64,000 nt of DNA. Origin: Haloferax elongans ATCC BAA-1513 (GTDB lineage Archaea; Halobacteriota; Halobacteria; Halobacteriales; Haloferacaceae). Of this stretch, positions 1 to 9,470 are shown one piece after another (position 1 is the stretch's first letter; the number at the start of each line of letters is the position of its first letter). Position numbers and translations under genes: made by a program. A model generated the notes under the pieces. That model made no database searches. It saw only the letters and a program-made list of their open reading frames with translations, and was not told where the DNA came from. The stretch is taken from positions 507,103-571,102 of the forward strand of contig NZ_AOLK01000011.1 of the NCBI RefSeq assembly GCF_000336755.1, read 5' to 3'.

Positions 1-970
1 GGAGCGTCTGTGCGACGACGAACTCGGTCCATCCGGTGAGGAACGTGAAGATGAACACCGTCGCCAGTCCCGCCGTCGAAAGCGGGAGGATAATCTCGAC
101 CACGACGCGCCACGGAGGCGCACCGTCGACGAGCGCGGCCTCTTCGTAGGAGACCGGAATCCCGTCCATGTAGGTCTTCAAGAGCCACGTGTTGAACGGG
201 ACTGCCGTCGCCGCGTAGTACACTGCCAACGCGAGTTTGCTGTCGTTGATGCCGAGTTGGACGTACACCGTGTACAGCCCGATGAGCAGCGCGATTCCGA
301 GTCCACCGCCGACCTGCGTCAACAGGACGTAGATGAACAGAATCTTCCGGCGGAAGATGAACTCGCGGCGCGACAGCGCGTAGGCGGCCGGGACGATGAG
401 AATCATCGCGATGATGACCGTCGGAATCGCCACCGTCAGGCTGTTCCAGAAGAACGACTTGAACGACGACGGATTCTCGATGGGTTCGACGCCGAAGCCG
501 GGGAACAACTCGACCGACCCGAACGCGATTCGCCCGACAGTTCCGGGTTGTAAGGCGCTCACGTCGAGGAACGCGAGTTGCGGCGTGCTCAACACGATGG
601 CTGAGTTCGTCGCCGGGATGTTGAACGAGATGTCGTATCCGGGGACGATGAGGTCGCCGACGACCCAGAGGAACGGCACCAGAGACGGTGCCTCCGGGAA
701 GAGCTTCAGCCCGCTCGACGAGTATATCGACCCGCCCGTTCCCGACAGTCCGGCGATGAGAATCCAGTAAATCGGGAACAAGAGCAGACAGACCAGCACC
801 AACGCGCCCAGCGTCGCACCGACCGTCTTCAGCGGCTCTATCGGCGAGATGTCGCCGCGTCTGACCGCTTCAGCGGTGTACCGCATGTCTTGTGCCGCTT
901 CCACTGGGGCTTTCGCCACGTTCGTGGCGTCTTCTTTCACCTTCTTGCCGACCGTCTCGAGGAGGCTCAT
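1..970 (-). CDS. Sugar ABC transporter permease, MalG type (partial, runs off the window)
   Basis: Inner-membrane permease of a binding-protein-dependent sugar importer. About 323 codons are visible and the C-terminus lies outside the window. A hydrophilic N-terminal stretch of about 50 residues precedes the first membrane segment. The EAA loop that docks the ATPase is seen as YEEAALVDGAPPWRVV, near the window edge. The ATG at 970 overlaps the TGA of the upstream permease gene in an ATGA arrangement, so the two are translationally coupled. It is the last visible gene of the binding protein - permease - permease operon. The context (glucoamylase, TrmB regulator) suggests maltodextrin or a related glucan-derived sugar as substrate, which is inference. 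Confidence 0.9.
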   Translation of the reverse strand, partial: MSLLETVGKKVKEDATNVAKAPVEAAQDMRYTAEAVRRGDISPIEPLKTVGATLGALVLVCLLLFPIYWILIAGLSGTGGSIYSSSGLKLFPEAPSLVPFLWVVGDLIVPGYDISFNIPATNSAIVLSTPQLAFLDVSALQPGTVGRIAFGSVELFPGFGVEPIENPSSFKSFFWNSLTVAIPTVIIAMILIVPAAYALSRREFIFRRKILFIYVLLTQVGGGLGIALLIGLYTVYVQLGINDSKLALAVYYAATAVPFNTWLLKTYMDGIPVSYEEAALVDGAPPWRVVVEIILPLSTAGLATVFIFTFLTGWTEFVVAQTL

Positions 971-1986
971 GCGTCGTTCACCCCGTCGGCGAGTCGGCCC
1001 CGCTTGACGTTCAGCCACATGAACGCGCCGATGAACATGAGGGCGATGATGCTAATCGCCGCACCACGCCCGTACTCGGCGAACGAGAGGGCTTCGCGGT
1101 AGCCGTAGACGACGATGAGTTCGTTCTGGCGTGCCGGACCGCCTTCGTTGAACACGAAGGGGATGAGGAACTGCTGGAACGACGCCGCCGCGGTCAGGAT
1201 GGACGCGAAGAACACGGGCCGTTTGATAGACGGCAGCGTGACGTGGAAGAACCGCGAGAGGTACCCCGCGCCGTCGACGATTGCCGCCTCGTGGAGTTCG
1301 TCGGGCACGTCCTGCAGCGCGCTCACCGTGATGATGACCATGAACGGGTAGGCGAGCCACATCTCGGTGACGTTGTACGCGGCGAACGCCAGCCAGCGCT
1401 CGCTGAGCCACGAGACGGTGTCGAAGCCGAACATCCCGAGAATCTGGTTCGCCAGCCCGAACTCTGCGGAACTGAAGATACCGCGCCAGACGGTGATGGT
1501 GAAGATTGACGGCAGTCCCATCGGGAGGATGATAAGCGAGCGCATGAGTCGCTTGCCACGGACGCGCTCGCTGGTCACGACGAGGGCGAGCGCGAGGCTG
1601 AAGACAATCTTCAACGTGACGCTCGTGGCGACGAACAGCCAGGTGACTCCGAAGGAGTTCCAGAACTGCCCGTTGATTGGGAGCGTCACGATGGTGCGGT
1701 CGAACAGGACGATACTGAACGTCCCGCCGAACAGCACGTCTGCGTAGTTCTCGATGCCGATGAACGTCGCCTCGCCGAACGTCAGGACAGAAAACGCGCC
1801 ATCGCCAGCGAACAGGTTCGCCGGAGCTGCATCGGTAAACGAGATACCGATGAGGTAGACGACCGGGAACAACATGAACGCCGAAAAGACGAACAGTCCC
1901 GGCAGGACGAACAGGAGCGAAGCGTCTCGCTTGTCGAGAAACGGAATGTCCTCGACGCGGCGGGCAACACGTGATGCGGTGCTCAT
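967..1986 (-). CDS. Sugar ABC transporter permease, MalF type
   Basis: 339-residue membrane protein, the second permease of the sugar importer. After a short cytoplasmic N-terminus (about 25 residues) there is a hydrophobic first segment (LLFVLPGLFVFSAFMLFPVV) and then further membrane segments. The EAA motif DELHEAAIVDGAG near residue 230 is the contact site for the ATPase. It lies 12 nt downstream of the solute-binding protein gene and overlaps the next permease by 4 bp, so it belongs to that operon. Haloarchaeal sugar importers of this class (CUT1) normally have two such permeases and one shared ATPase, here the divergent gene at 3583. Confidence 0.93.
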   Translation of the reverse strand: MSTASRVARRVEDIPFLDKRDASLLFVLPGLFVFSAFMLFPVVYLIGISFTDAAPANLFAGDGAFSVLTFGEATFIGIENYADVLFGGTFSIVLFDRTIVTLPINGQFWNSFGVTWLFVATSVTLKIVFSLALALVVTSERVRGKRLMRSLIILPMGLPSIFTITVWRGIFSSAEFGLANQILGMFGFDTVSWLSERWLAFAAYNVTEMWLAYPFMVIITVSALQDVPDELHEAAIVDGAGYLSRFFHVTLPSIKRPVFFASILTAAASFQQFLIPFVFNEGGPARQNELIVVYGYREALSFAEYGRGAAISIIALMFIGAFMWLNVKRGRLADGVNDA

Positions 1987-1998
1987 TGGCTTAGGTCG

Positions 1999-3300
1999 TT
2001 ATTCGAGGTTGCTGCGAATCTCTGCGTCGGCGGTCTCCATCGCCTTCTTTACGTCTTTGCCGTTGAAGGCTTTCGTGAGCGCGGCCTTGACCGGGTCCCA
2101 CACCTTGCCCATGTCCGGGTGGGTCGGCATCGGCTGTCCCTGCTGGACGGCTTCGGAGAAGCCCTGCACGTTCTCCGGCAGGTCGCCACTCTCGACGAGG
2201 TTCTTGAGGACCGGAATACTGCCCTGTTCTTCGGCGGACTTCAGCGCGAGGTCCTCGTTGGTCGCGAACCACTCGATGAACGAGCGACCGGCGGCGGCGT
2301 CGGCACCGCCTTCCTCCATCGCCTTGGCGAAGTACCACATCGTGATACCCGTAAACGGCTTCGGCGAGCCACCTTCGGGGGTGGGGAGCTTGGTCACGCC
2401 GTAGTTGACGCCCTTGTCGTTGAGCGTCGAGAGGTACCACGGGCCGTTGATTGCGAACGCGGCGTTGCCTTCTGCGAACGCGGCCGCCTGCGGCTCGTAG
2501 GCCGGGTCGTTCGGCATGTACGGGACGAAGTTGTCGACGGTGAACTGGACGCCCTTGATAGTCTCGGGGAGTGCCACGCCGATGCGCTCGTCCGCCGAGT
2601 CGTCGAAGTAGTACCCGCCGAAGGCGTGCGCCCACGCGCTGAGGAAGTACCCGTCAGCGTAGGGCATGCCTAGACCGTACTGGTTGTTGTCCGGGTCGTG
2701 GAACTCTTCCATCACGGAGACCATGTCGGCCACGGTCTCTGGCGGTTCGTCGACGATGTCCTTGTTGTAGACGAGCGCCACGGTCTCGGCGTCGTGCGGG
2801 AGACCGACGAGGTTGCCGTTGAACTGGATTGCCTCGCGGGCGGCACCCGTGAACACGTCGAGGTCGACATCGACCTGGTCGCTCTGGTCGACGACGAACC
2901 CGCGCTGGTAGTAATCACCGGCCCAGTCGTGCGCCCATTCGAACGACTGCGGACCCTGCCCCGCGGGAATCGCACTCGTCGTCTTCTTGCGCATGTCGGA
3001 GATGTCGGAGCCTTTGATGGTGTGCTTCGACTCTTCGTTGAACAGTTCGAGTGCCGACTTGCGACCGGGAATCTCCGGTTCGGGAAGCGAGTACCAGACC
3101 GAGGCCGTTCCGGCTTCGACCGTCTCGTCCGCACTGCTTTCTGTGGTCTCGTCGCTCGAACTCCCGGAGTCTCCGGAGCTACCGGAGTCGCCGTCAGACT
3201 CGCCGGAGGAGCTCTCTTGGACGCCAACACAACCTGCGAGCGCAGCGGCAGAGCCAGCCACGCCGAGGTTCTTCAGTAGGGTTCTGCGATTCAGTGCCAT
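1999..3300 (-). CDS. Extracellular sugar-binding lipoprotein (Tat-exported, MalE-like)
   Basis: 433 residues. The N-terminus has a twin-arginine motif (NRRTLLK), a hydrophobic core and a lipobox LAGC at about residues 21-24, so the protein should be exported folded by Tat and anchored through the cysteine. A Ser/Asp/Gly-rich linker of about 40 residues follows, typical of haloarchaeal binding lipoproteins, then a type 1 extracellular solute-binding domain. It is the first gene of the importer operon. A TATA-like box (TTAATATG on the minus strand, about 3331-3340) is about 26 nt before the probable transcription start, so the mRNA has a very short leader. The sugar specificity is inferred from context only. 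Confidence 0.93.
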   Translation of the reverse strand: MALNRRTLLKNLGVAGSAAALAGCVGVQESSSGESDGDSGSSGDSGSSSDETTESSADETVEAGTASVWYSLPEPEIPGRKSALELFNEESKHTIKGSDISDMRKKTTSAIPAGQGPQSFEWAHDWAGDYYQRGFVVDQSDQVDVDLDVFTGAAREAIQFNGNLVGLPHDAETVALVYNKDIVDEPPETVADMVSVMEEFHDPDNNQYGLGMPYADGYFLSAWAHAFGGYYFDDSADERIGVALPETIKGVQFTVDNFVPYMPNDPAYEPQAAAFAEGNAAFAINGPWYLSTLNDKGVNYGVTKLPTPEGGSPKPFTGITMWYFAKAMEEGGADAAAGRSFIEWFATNEDLALKSAEEQGSIPVLKNLVESGDLPENVQGFSEAVQQGQPMPTHPDMGKVWDPVKAALTKAFNGKDVKKAMETADAEIRSNLE

Positions 3301-3327
3301 GGTGTGAATAGATGATGAATAAGTAGT

Positions 3328-3342
3328 TCACATATTAAATCA
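3328..3342 (-). promoter_or_regulatory. Core promoter of the sugar importer operon
   Basis: TATA-like element (minus-strand TTAATATG) centred about 35 nt upstream of the binding-protein ATG. It sits in an unusually AT-rich patch of about 60 bp in otherwise GC-rich DNA. The regulator is presumably the TrmB protein at 7055, but I found no clear TrmB operator. Confidence 0.5.
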
Positions 3343-3503
3343 TTCGAATACACCACAAACTTTCATTCTCGATTCCACGCGACACGCGTGCTCCCCGCTC
3401 GCCGCACGACCGACTCGCGGGTACAAAGAAAGTGCCAGAAGTGCGTCTTGGTCCCCGGACAGGGACGGACTCTCTCATTCAGACGCGTCTCACGCTCTCT
3501 CGC

Positions 3504-3516
3504 CCCGGTATAAAAC
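3504..3516 (+). promoter_or_regulatory. Core promoter of the importer ATPase gene
   Basis: A clear TATAAAA box at 3509-3515 faces the ATPase gene. Transcription should start near 3537, giving a leader of about 45-55 nt. With the divergent box at 3331-3340 this makes 3301-3582 a two-way control region. Confidence 0.5.
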
Positions 3517-3582
3517 TACTACGAAATTGTGCTTCACACATTCGAAAAATAGGGGAAGAACTATACTTTGGCACACCGAGTC

Positions 3583-4728
3583 ATGGAGATAATGGCAACA
3601 ATCACGCTCGAAATGCTCCGGAAGGAGTACGACAGGGGCCGCGTCGTCGCCGTCGATGACCTCTCGCTCGAGGTGGACGACGGCGAGTTCATCACCGTCG
3701 TCGGACCGTCGGGGTGTGGGAAGTCGACGACGCTTCGAATGGTCGCCGGTCTCGAATCGCCGTCCGACGGGACGATTCGCATCGGCGACGAGGACGTAAC
3801 CGAACAGAGCGCCCGCACGCGCGACGTGGCGATGGTGTTCCAGAACTACGCGCTGTACCCGCACAAGACCGTCATGCAGAACATGGCGTTCGGCCTGCGG
3901 ATGAGCACCGACCTCTCGAAGGACGAACGCGAAGCGCGCGTCCGCGAGACGGCCAGCATGATGGGCATCGAAGACCTGCTCGACGACAAACCGGACGAAC
4001 TCTCCGGCGGGCAGAAACAGCGCGTCGCGCTCGGCCGCGCCATCGTGCGCGAACCCGACGTGTTCCTGTTCGACGAACCGCTGTCCAACCTGGACGCCAA
4101 ACTTCGGACAACGATGCGCACCGAGATTCAGCGCCTCCAAAACGAGTTCGGCATCACCTCGCTGTACGTCACCCACGACCAGGAGGAGGCGATGACGATG
4201 GGCGACCGTATCGTCATCCTGAAAGACGGTAAGCTCCAGCAGGTCGGCCGCCCGAAAGACGTCTACGAGAACCCCGCCAACGAGTTCGTCGGTGGGTTCG
4301 TCGGCTCGCCGTCGATGAACTTCGTCGACGTGACGCTCGACCGCGAGGGCGATTCGACGGTCCTCGTCGCCGACGACGGCCCGTTCTCCTACGAACTGTC
4401 CGACGACTTCGCCGCCCACCTCCGCGACGAAATCAGTGAACCAGCTGTTCGCGTCGGGATTCGGCCCGAGGACATCACCACCACGACCGACGACTCGAAG
4501 GCTATCCGAACCACCGTCGAAGTCGTCGAACCCATCGGGTCCGACAACTACCTCCACCTCGACGTCGCGCCCGACTTCATCGCCCGCGTCGACTCCGGCG
4601 TGGAACCGTCGGCTGGCGACTCGATTCGCGTCACGTTCGACGAGTCCGACCTCCACGTCTTCGACAAACAGACCGGCGAATCGCTGCTCTACCGCGAGTC
4701 GAAGCAGACAGCCGCCCCAGTCCAGTAA
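3583..4728 (+). CDS. Sugar ABC transporter ATP-binding protein (MalK/UgpC type)
   Basis: Energises the importer encoded divergently. Visible motifs in order are Walker A GPSGCGKST (about residue 37), Q-loop FQNYALYPH, signature LSGGQKQRVALGRA, Walker B VFLFDEPLSNLDA and switch histidine THDQEEA. After the nucleotide-binding domain there is a C-terminal OB/TOBE domain (about residues 245-375) as in MalK, which regulates the subunit and often serves several importers. I chose the ATG at 3583. An ATG three codons later (3592) is equally good, and the upstream TTG at 3568 is less likely. It is divergent from the permease operon across a 280-bp promoter region. Confidence 0.92.
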   Translation: MEIMATITLEMLRKEYDRGRVVAVDDLSLEVDDGEFITVVGPSGCGKSTTLRMVAGLESPSDGTIRIGDEDVTEQSARTRDVAMVFQNYALYPHKTVMQNMAFGLRMSTDLSKDEREARVRETASMMGIEDLLDDKPDELSGGQKQRVALGRAIVREPDVFLFDEPLSNLDAKLRTTMRTEIQRLQNEFGITSLYVTHDQEEAMTMGDRIVILKDGKLQQVGRPKDVYENPANEFVGGFVGSPSMNFVDVTLDREGDSTVLVADDGPFSYELSDDFAAHLRDEISEPAVRVGIRPEDITTTTDDSKAIRTTVEVVEPIGSDNYLHLDVAPDFIARVDSGVEPSAGDSIRVTFDESDLHVFDKQTGESLLYRESKQTAAPVQ

Positions 4729-4806
4729 GCGCGGCTGTTAAGAGACGCTACCTGAACTGACTGCGTCGAAAAATCGGCGTTTCGCTGTTCTCGGTACTGC
4801 TCCCGA

Positions 4807-6828
4807 TTAGCGGGTCGCGTCCGTCGCCTCGACCTCCGTCGCTTCGACTTCCAGTGTCGCCAGCGTCGCCAGCCGAAGCGCGTGCGGCCAGCCGAGCGGG
4901 GTCGCGCTGTCGGGCGTTCCGTCGTCGAAGAACTGCTCGGCGAGGTAGCCTTCGTCAGTGCAGAGGGGACCGCCGGGAAGGACGAGCGAGAGGAGCGACC
5001 GACTCTCGTCGAAGAAGTCGCCCGCGCGCTCGTCGCCGTGGGCAGCGAGTAGCGCGCCGAGTTCGACGGCGGCGTTCGCACCCCACGCGGTCGAGACCGT
5101 CCAAATCTTCTCGGAGGACTGCTCGCGCATCCGCCAGTCGTCGCCCTCGAAGCGGACAAGCCCCTTCACGTCGCTCTCGTCGGGGTCGTGCCAGAGGCCG
5201 TCGAAGACGGACTTGACGTGGGTAACGAGGCGGTCGACGCGCTCGTCGCCGACGGCTTCGAGGCGGTCGTAGGCGCGGTGGGCAGACACGAGCGCAAGCG
5301 CGGCAGAGTCGTACCGGTCGTCGAGTTCGCCGTCCGCGAGTCGGAGTCCGTAGCAGTCGCGCTCGTCGCTCCAGAGCAGGTCCACGCCGTCGTACACCTC
5401 GTGGGCGCGCGTAGCGGCCCGGTCGGTGAGGTTGTCGTCGAGGCCCGAAGTGGCGAGCGCCGCGTAGGCTTCGAGGAACGTCGCCGCCGTGTGGCTGAAC
5501 CGCCCGGTCATGTTCTCCCACGCGTTCTGGCACTCGACTGGGAGCCCATCTTCACCGAGCGTCTCGTCGAGGCTGTCGAGCGCGGCCTCGAGCGTCGTTT
5601 CGATGTCGGCGCGCAGGGATTCGTCGTCGCACTCGTCGTAGAACGTCGCGAGGAAGGCGATGACGCTGCCCGTCTGGTCGGCTTGGTAGTCGGCGTCGTC
5701 ACCCGATTCGAGCCGCGCGTTCGCCCAGCCGGGCGCGAGCGAGCCGTCGAACGGCCAGACACGGTGGGGCCACGACCCGTCGTCGCGCTGGGTCCGACAG
5801 TAGGCGCGGGCGCTGCGGGCGTGCCAGTCGTCGAGGTCGAGGCCGAGTCGTTCGTCGGATTCGAAGAGGAACCGAGAGATTTCCGCATCGTCGCGGAACC
5901 ACGTGTAGCCGTAGCCACCGGAATAGGCGTAGTAGGGGTCGAAGTCCGGGCCGGCGATACGAAGACCGAGCGGGCCAGAGAGAAGTGAGAGAACGCGTAG
6001 GTCGTCGCGCATCGCGCTCGCATCGGCGTGGTCGGGGACGGTCCCGGCGATACCAGCACCAGCGCGCGCTTCGAGTTCCTCGCGGTCAAGGCTGACGAGC
6101 GACCGGACGGTTTCGAGCGCTTCGTCGCGGTCTGTCTCGCTCTCGTCGGTGACGAGCGAACCGACGGTCGCCGCCCCGGATTCGAACGGGATGGTCGCGA
6201 CCACGGCACCGCTCAGTTGTCCTTCTTCGTAGCGGTCGTCGGAGCGCGGTCGGGGGAGTTCGACGTGCGTGTCGGCGAGGAGTTCGTCGAACTGCTCCGG
6301 GACGCGGCCTTCGACGGTGTCGAATGCGGGCGACGACGCGACGAAATCGTGTTCCTCGGTGTGGTACACTTCGACCGCGTCGCCGTGGGTGAGTTGCCCG
6401 ACGAGTGTGTCGCGGCCGTCCGGGTGGAAGTGGACGAAGGCGACGAGTTCGACGTCCGCGTCCGTCTCGAAGTGCGTGACGTGCGCGTCGTCCGTCGTCA
6501 GGTCGTACTGCGTTACGTCCCCGAGGGTCGTCTCGTGTTCCGTGACGACGAGCCCGCCGTCACCGGCGTACGACTGGGTCGCGTCGTCGTCGAACCACTC
6601 GACCTCGGTGTCTTCGTCTCGCGGTCGGACGCCAAATCGGGAGCGCTCGACACCCCAGCGTCCGGTCAGGGGGAATCCGAAATCGCGGACCGAGCCGTCG
6701 GTCTCGACGTGGACGAGTCTGTCCCCGAGTCCAGAAAAGCGGCCGCTCGTCGTTCGTCGTTCGCCAGGGAACCGCGTCGGGTGGTCCGCATGGCGTTTGT
6801 AATCGGCGAGTGCGTCACGGAGTTGCAT
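4807..6828 (-). CDS. Glucan 1,4-alpha-glucosidase (glucoamylase), glycoside hydrolase family 15
   Basis: 673 residues with no signal peptide, so it should act in the cytoplasm, releasing glucose from imported malto-oligosaccharides. The first ~270 residues form the N-terminal beta-sandwich region of prokaryotic GH15 enzymes. The (alpha/alpha)6 catalytic domain follows, with YSGGYGYTWFRDD near residue 300, a WPHRVWPFDG loop, and LPVECQNAWENMTGRF near residue 435, whose Glu after Trp fits the general acid of GH15. The region DSATPLGWPHALRL near the C-terminus corresponds to the second catalytic segment, though I cannot assign the base residue. It lies convergent to the ATPase gene and divergent from trmB. 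Confidence 0.88.
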   Translation of the reverse strand: MQLRDALADYKRHADHPTRFPGERRTTSGRFSGLGDRLVHVETDGSVRDFGFPLTGRWGVERSRFGVRPRDEDTEVEWFDDDATQSYAGDGGLVVTEHETTLGDVTQYDLTTDDAHVTHFETDADVELVAFVHFHPDGRDTLVGQLTHGDAVEVYHTEEHDFVASSPAFDTVEGRVPEQFDELLADTHVELPRPRSDDRYEEGQLSGAVVATIPFESGAATVGSLVTDESETDRDEALETVRSLVSLDREELEARAGAGIAGTVPDHADASAMRDDLRVLSLLSGPLGLRIAGPDFDPYYAYSGGYGYTWFRDDAEISRFLFESDERLGLDLDDWHARSARAYCRTQRDDGSWPHRVWPFDGSLAPGWANARLESGDDADYQADQTGSVIAFLATFYDECDDESLRADIETTLEAALDSLDETLGEDGLPVECQNAWENMTGRFSHTAATFLEAYAALATSGLDDNLTDRAATRAHEVYDGVDLLWSDERDCYGLRLADGELDDRYDSAALALVSAHRAYDRLEAVGDERVDRLVTHVKSVFDGLWHDPDESDVKGLVRFEGDDWRMREQSSEKIWTVSTAWGANAAVELGALLAAHGDERAGDFFDESRSLLSLVLPGGPLCTDEGYLAEQFFDDGTPDSATPLGWPHALRLATLATLEVEATEVEATDATR

Positions 6829-7054
6829 TGGTAACTCGTCTCTTTCCGGTGAGTAATAACTTTGGTGTAATGCTCATTCAAACTTTCATGGATTCCCGAA
6901 ACGCTATCAAACCCGTCGGTGAACGTCGCAGTATGATACGTCACACTGCTATCACCAGATGTACGGGAGGCGCAGTGCCGCAGAACCGTCGCAGAACCGT
7001 CGCCGACGCGTCGGAGTCGAGTGATTAAGTACCGTGGTCGATGACACTCCCACC

Positions 7055-8104
7055 ATGGACGACCGCGAACTCGCCGACCACTTGGAGCAGTTCGGCCTCT
7101 CCGAGAAGGTCGTCGACACGTACCTGACCCTCCTCGAACTCGGGGAGGCGAAGGCGAGTCAAATCGCCGACGCGGCGGGTGTCTCCAAGCGCTACGTCTA
7201 CAGCGTGAGCAAGGAACTCGAAGAGCGGGGCTTCGTCGAGGTCAACGACCACGTTGTGCCGACGACGATTCGCCCCCGCCCACCGGCCGAAGTCATCGAA
7301 TCGCTCTCCGAAAACGTCGCGTCGATGCGACCCGCGCTCGAAGCGCGATACACGGCCACCGCGCGCGACGAAGAGCGATTCGAGGTCATCAAGTCGCGCG
7401 TAACTGTCATCAAGCGCATCGCCGAACTCGTCGGTCGTGCGGAGTCGGAAATCACGCTCTCGCTGCCGTACGACGTCATCGACGAAGTCGAAGACGAACT
7501 GCGTGCCGCTCGCGAACGCGGCGTTCTCATCTCGCTCGTCATCAGCGGCGTCGAACCCCACGACGAACTCTCGCTCGATGGGCTCGCGTCGCTCGTCCGC
7601 GTCTGGCACGAACCCATGCCGACGATGCTCACCGTGGACTCTCGAATCGGTCTCGTCGCGCCCGGTGAGATGGTCGCGCGGTCGAACACCGACTCGCAGG
7701 CTATCGTCTTCGCACAACCGCATCTCGGCCCGGTCATCGTCGGGTCGTTCTTCGGGAACTACTGGCCGATGGCCGCCGAGGCGTACATCTCCGAGCCGGA
7801 CCCGCTTCCGACGACCTACTACAACTTCCGCCACGCCGTCTTGCAGGCCGCGCTCTGTGCTCGCGAGGATCTCGACCTCGAAGTGACTGCCCACGGTCGG
7901 ATGGTCCACACCGACGGCCCGACCGAACTCCACGGCCGAATCGTCGATATCCGCCAGGGGCTGCTCGAACCTGCGAACAACTCCTTCCCGGTCGAGAACA
8001 CGCTCGTCATCGAGACGGACGACGGCACGTACAGTATCGGTGGACTCGGCGCGTTCGTCGAGGACTTCGAAGCCGAGTACGTCGAACTCAAGCGCGTCTC
8101 CTGA
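7055..8104 (+). CDS. trmB: TrmB-family sugar-sensing transcriptional regulator
   Basis: About 349 residues from the ATG at 7055 (a GTG at 7034 gives seven more). The N-terminal winged helix (residues ~5-75, with LLELGEAKASQIADAAGVSK as helix-turn-helix) precedes a short linker and a C-terminal sugar-binding domain, the usual TrmB layout. TrmB proteins in archaea repress or activate sugar transport and glycolysis/gluconeogenesis genes in response to glucose or maltose. Its position beside the glucoamylase and importer suggests it controls this locus. It is transcribed divergently from the glucoamylase gene, with a 226-bp shared upstream region. Confidence 0.9.
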   Translation: MDDRELADHLEQFGLSEKVVDTYLTLLELGEAKASQIADAAGVSKRYVYSVSKELEERGFVEVNDHVVPTTIRPRPPAEVIESLSENVASMRPALEARYTATARDEERFEVIKSRVTVIKRIAELVGRAESEITLSLPYDVIDEVEDELRAARERGVLISLVISGVEPHDELSLDGLASLVRVWHEPMPTMLTVDSRIGLVAPGEMVARSNTDSQAIVFAQPHLGPVIVGSFFGNYWPMAAEAYISEPDPLPTTYYNFRHAVLQAALCAREDLDLEVTAHGRMVHTDGPTELHGRIVDIRQGLLEPANNSFPVENTLVIETDDGTYSIGGLGAFVEDFEAEYVELKRVS

Positions 8105-8226
8105 GTCGGCGCTGTTTCAGTCGCAGCGAGTGATTCCCCCGCCGGTCGAAGTCGCATTTGCAGCCCGTGTGGTCGTCTTTTCAGTTGCAATCGTGGTCTG
8201 GTACGAGGCCTGTGTAGTGTTTTAGG

Positions 8227-8239
8227 TAGTTGACAACTA
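8227..8239. promoter_or_regulatory. Palindrome TAGTTGACAACTA upstream of the UbiA-cyclase fusion gene
   Basis: Two perfect 6-bp arms around one central base end 9 nt before the ATG at 8249. The position fits an operator overlapping the transcription start. No matching copy was recognised elsewhere in the window. Confidence 0.35.
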
Positions 8240-8248
8240 TGATAGTGT

Positions 8249-9457
8249 ATGTCTATCTCACGACACGGCACGGGAGCGAAAGCGGCGCTCGGCGCGCTCG
8301 CATCGCAGGTCCATCCGGTGTTTATGCTTCCGCCACTGGCGGCGTCGTGGTTCGGTGCCATCCTCGCGGGCGAGTTCTCGCTCTTGCCGGGGGCGCTCCA
8401 CGCCGCCGCGGTGTTCTTCGGCGTGTACACCGCGCACGTGAAAGACGGCTACATCGACTTCTATCACCGCGGCGAGGACGACGACCACCCGATGACTCGA
8501 CGCGGGTGTTATCTCGGCCTCGGCGGCGCGACGCTCGGGTTCGCGCTTTCGACTGCGGCGCTCGTCGGCGTGGTTGATATCGGCATCGTCTTTCTCACCC
8601 TTCCGGGGTGGCTCCTCGGCTTCTTCCACGCCCCGCAACTGGACACGAATCCCGTGACGGCGACGGTCGGCTATCCACTCGGCATCGCGCTCAGTATCCT
8701 CGGCGGGTTCTACGTCCAGACGGCCACACTCGCCGCCGCCCCGCTCGCGTTTGCTGGTGTCCTCCTTCTCGTCCTCGCTGGCATCAAAATCATCGACGAC
8801 GCGGACGACTACGAGTACGACCGGTCTATCGACAAACGAACCGTCTCGGTGGTCCTCGGAATCGACTCCGCGTTTCAACTCGCCTACGTCCTCATCGGCG
8901 CTGGTCTCTTCTTCGTCGTCGCGGGGTCGATAACGGGCCAGTTCCCGCCCTTCGCGGCGGTTGCGACCCTCCCGTTCGCACTCGTCGTGCTCGTCGCCCG
9001 TGGTGCGACGCCGAAACTGGCGACGATGCTGCTCGTCCGCGGGTCGTACGTCTTTCTCGCGCTTCTCGTCGTCGCCGTGGCGTTTCGCCCGCTCTCTGGT
9101 GTTCGACTTCCCGATATCGGCGTGCTCGGCCCGTACACCTATCTCGCGACGGAGATCTTCTTCGGGGGCGTCGCCGCCGTCGTTCTCGCCCGCGCCGGGC
9201 GCGAGGCGGCCCGTCGGGTTTTCCGGACCATCGCGGTCGTCTACCCCGTCGCGTACGTCTGGGACTGGTACTCGCTCGAAGTGGGTATCTTCGCCATCCA
9301 GTTGCGGACGGGCATCGACTTGCTCGGCATCCCGCTCGAAGAGCACCTCTTCATGGTCGTCGTCCCGGCGTTCGTCCTCGCGGTTCACGAGACGCTCGGT
9401 CAAACGCGCCAAGCGAATCCGAAAGCGTCCCAGCGAGAGCAGCACATCCGAGAGTGA
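8249..9457 (+). CDS. Fusion of a UbiA-type prenyltransferase with a lycopene-cyclase-type domain
   Basis: 402-residue polytopic membrane protein. The N-terminal ~270 residues look like a UbiA prenyltransferase: an acidic first motif (KDGYIDFYHRGEDDD, about residues 65-80) and a second one (DDADDYEYDRSIDKRT, about 180-197). The C-terminal ~100 residues carry the hallmark of heterodimeric/archaeal lycopene cyclases, WDWYSLEVGIF...GIPLEEHLF, at about residues 338-370. Substrates are therefore expected to be isoprenoid or carotenoid related, but the reaction is unknown. Its start lies downstream of a 13-bp palindrome at 8227-8239. It is convergent with the chemotaxis transducer gene. Confidence 0.78.
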   Translation: MSISRHGTGAKAALGALASQVHPVFMLPPLAASWFGAILAGEFSLLPGALHAAAVFFGVYTAHVKDGYIDFYHRGEDDDHPMTRRGCYLGLGGATLGFALSTAALVGVVDIGIVFLTLPGWLLGFFHAPQLDTNPVTATVGYPLGIALSILGGFYVQTATLAAAPLAFAGVLLLVLAGIKIIDDADDYEYDRSIDKRTVSVVLGIDSAFQLAYVLIGAGLFFVVAGSITGQFPPFAAVATLPFALVVLVARGATPKLATMLLVRGSYVFLALLVVAVAFRPLSGVRLPDIGVLGPYTYLATEIFFGGVAAVVLARAGREAARRVFRTIAVVYPVAYVWDWYSLEVGIFAIQLRTGIDLLGIPLEEHLFMVVVPAFVLAVHETLGQTRQANPKASQREQHIRE

Positions 9458-9470
9458 CCCAGCGGGAGTT

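Noticed and set aside
3301-3582. TrmB operator between the importer genes
   Set aside because: No convincing TACT-spacer-GAGTA pattern was found, although the region is a plausible target.
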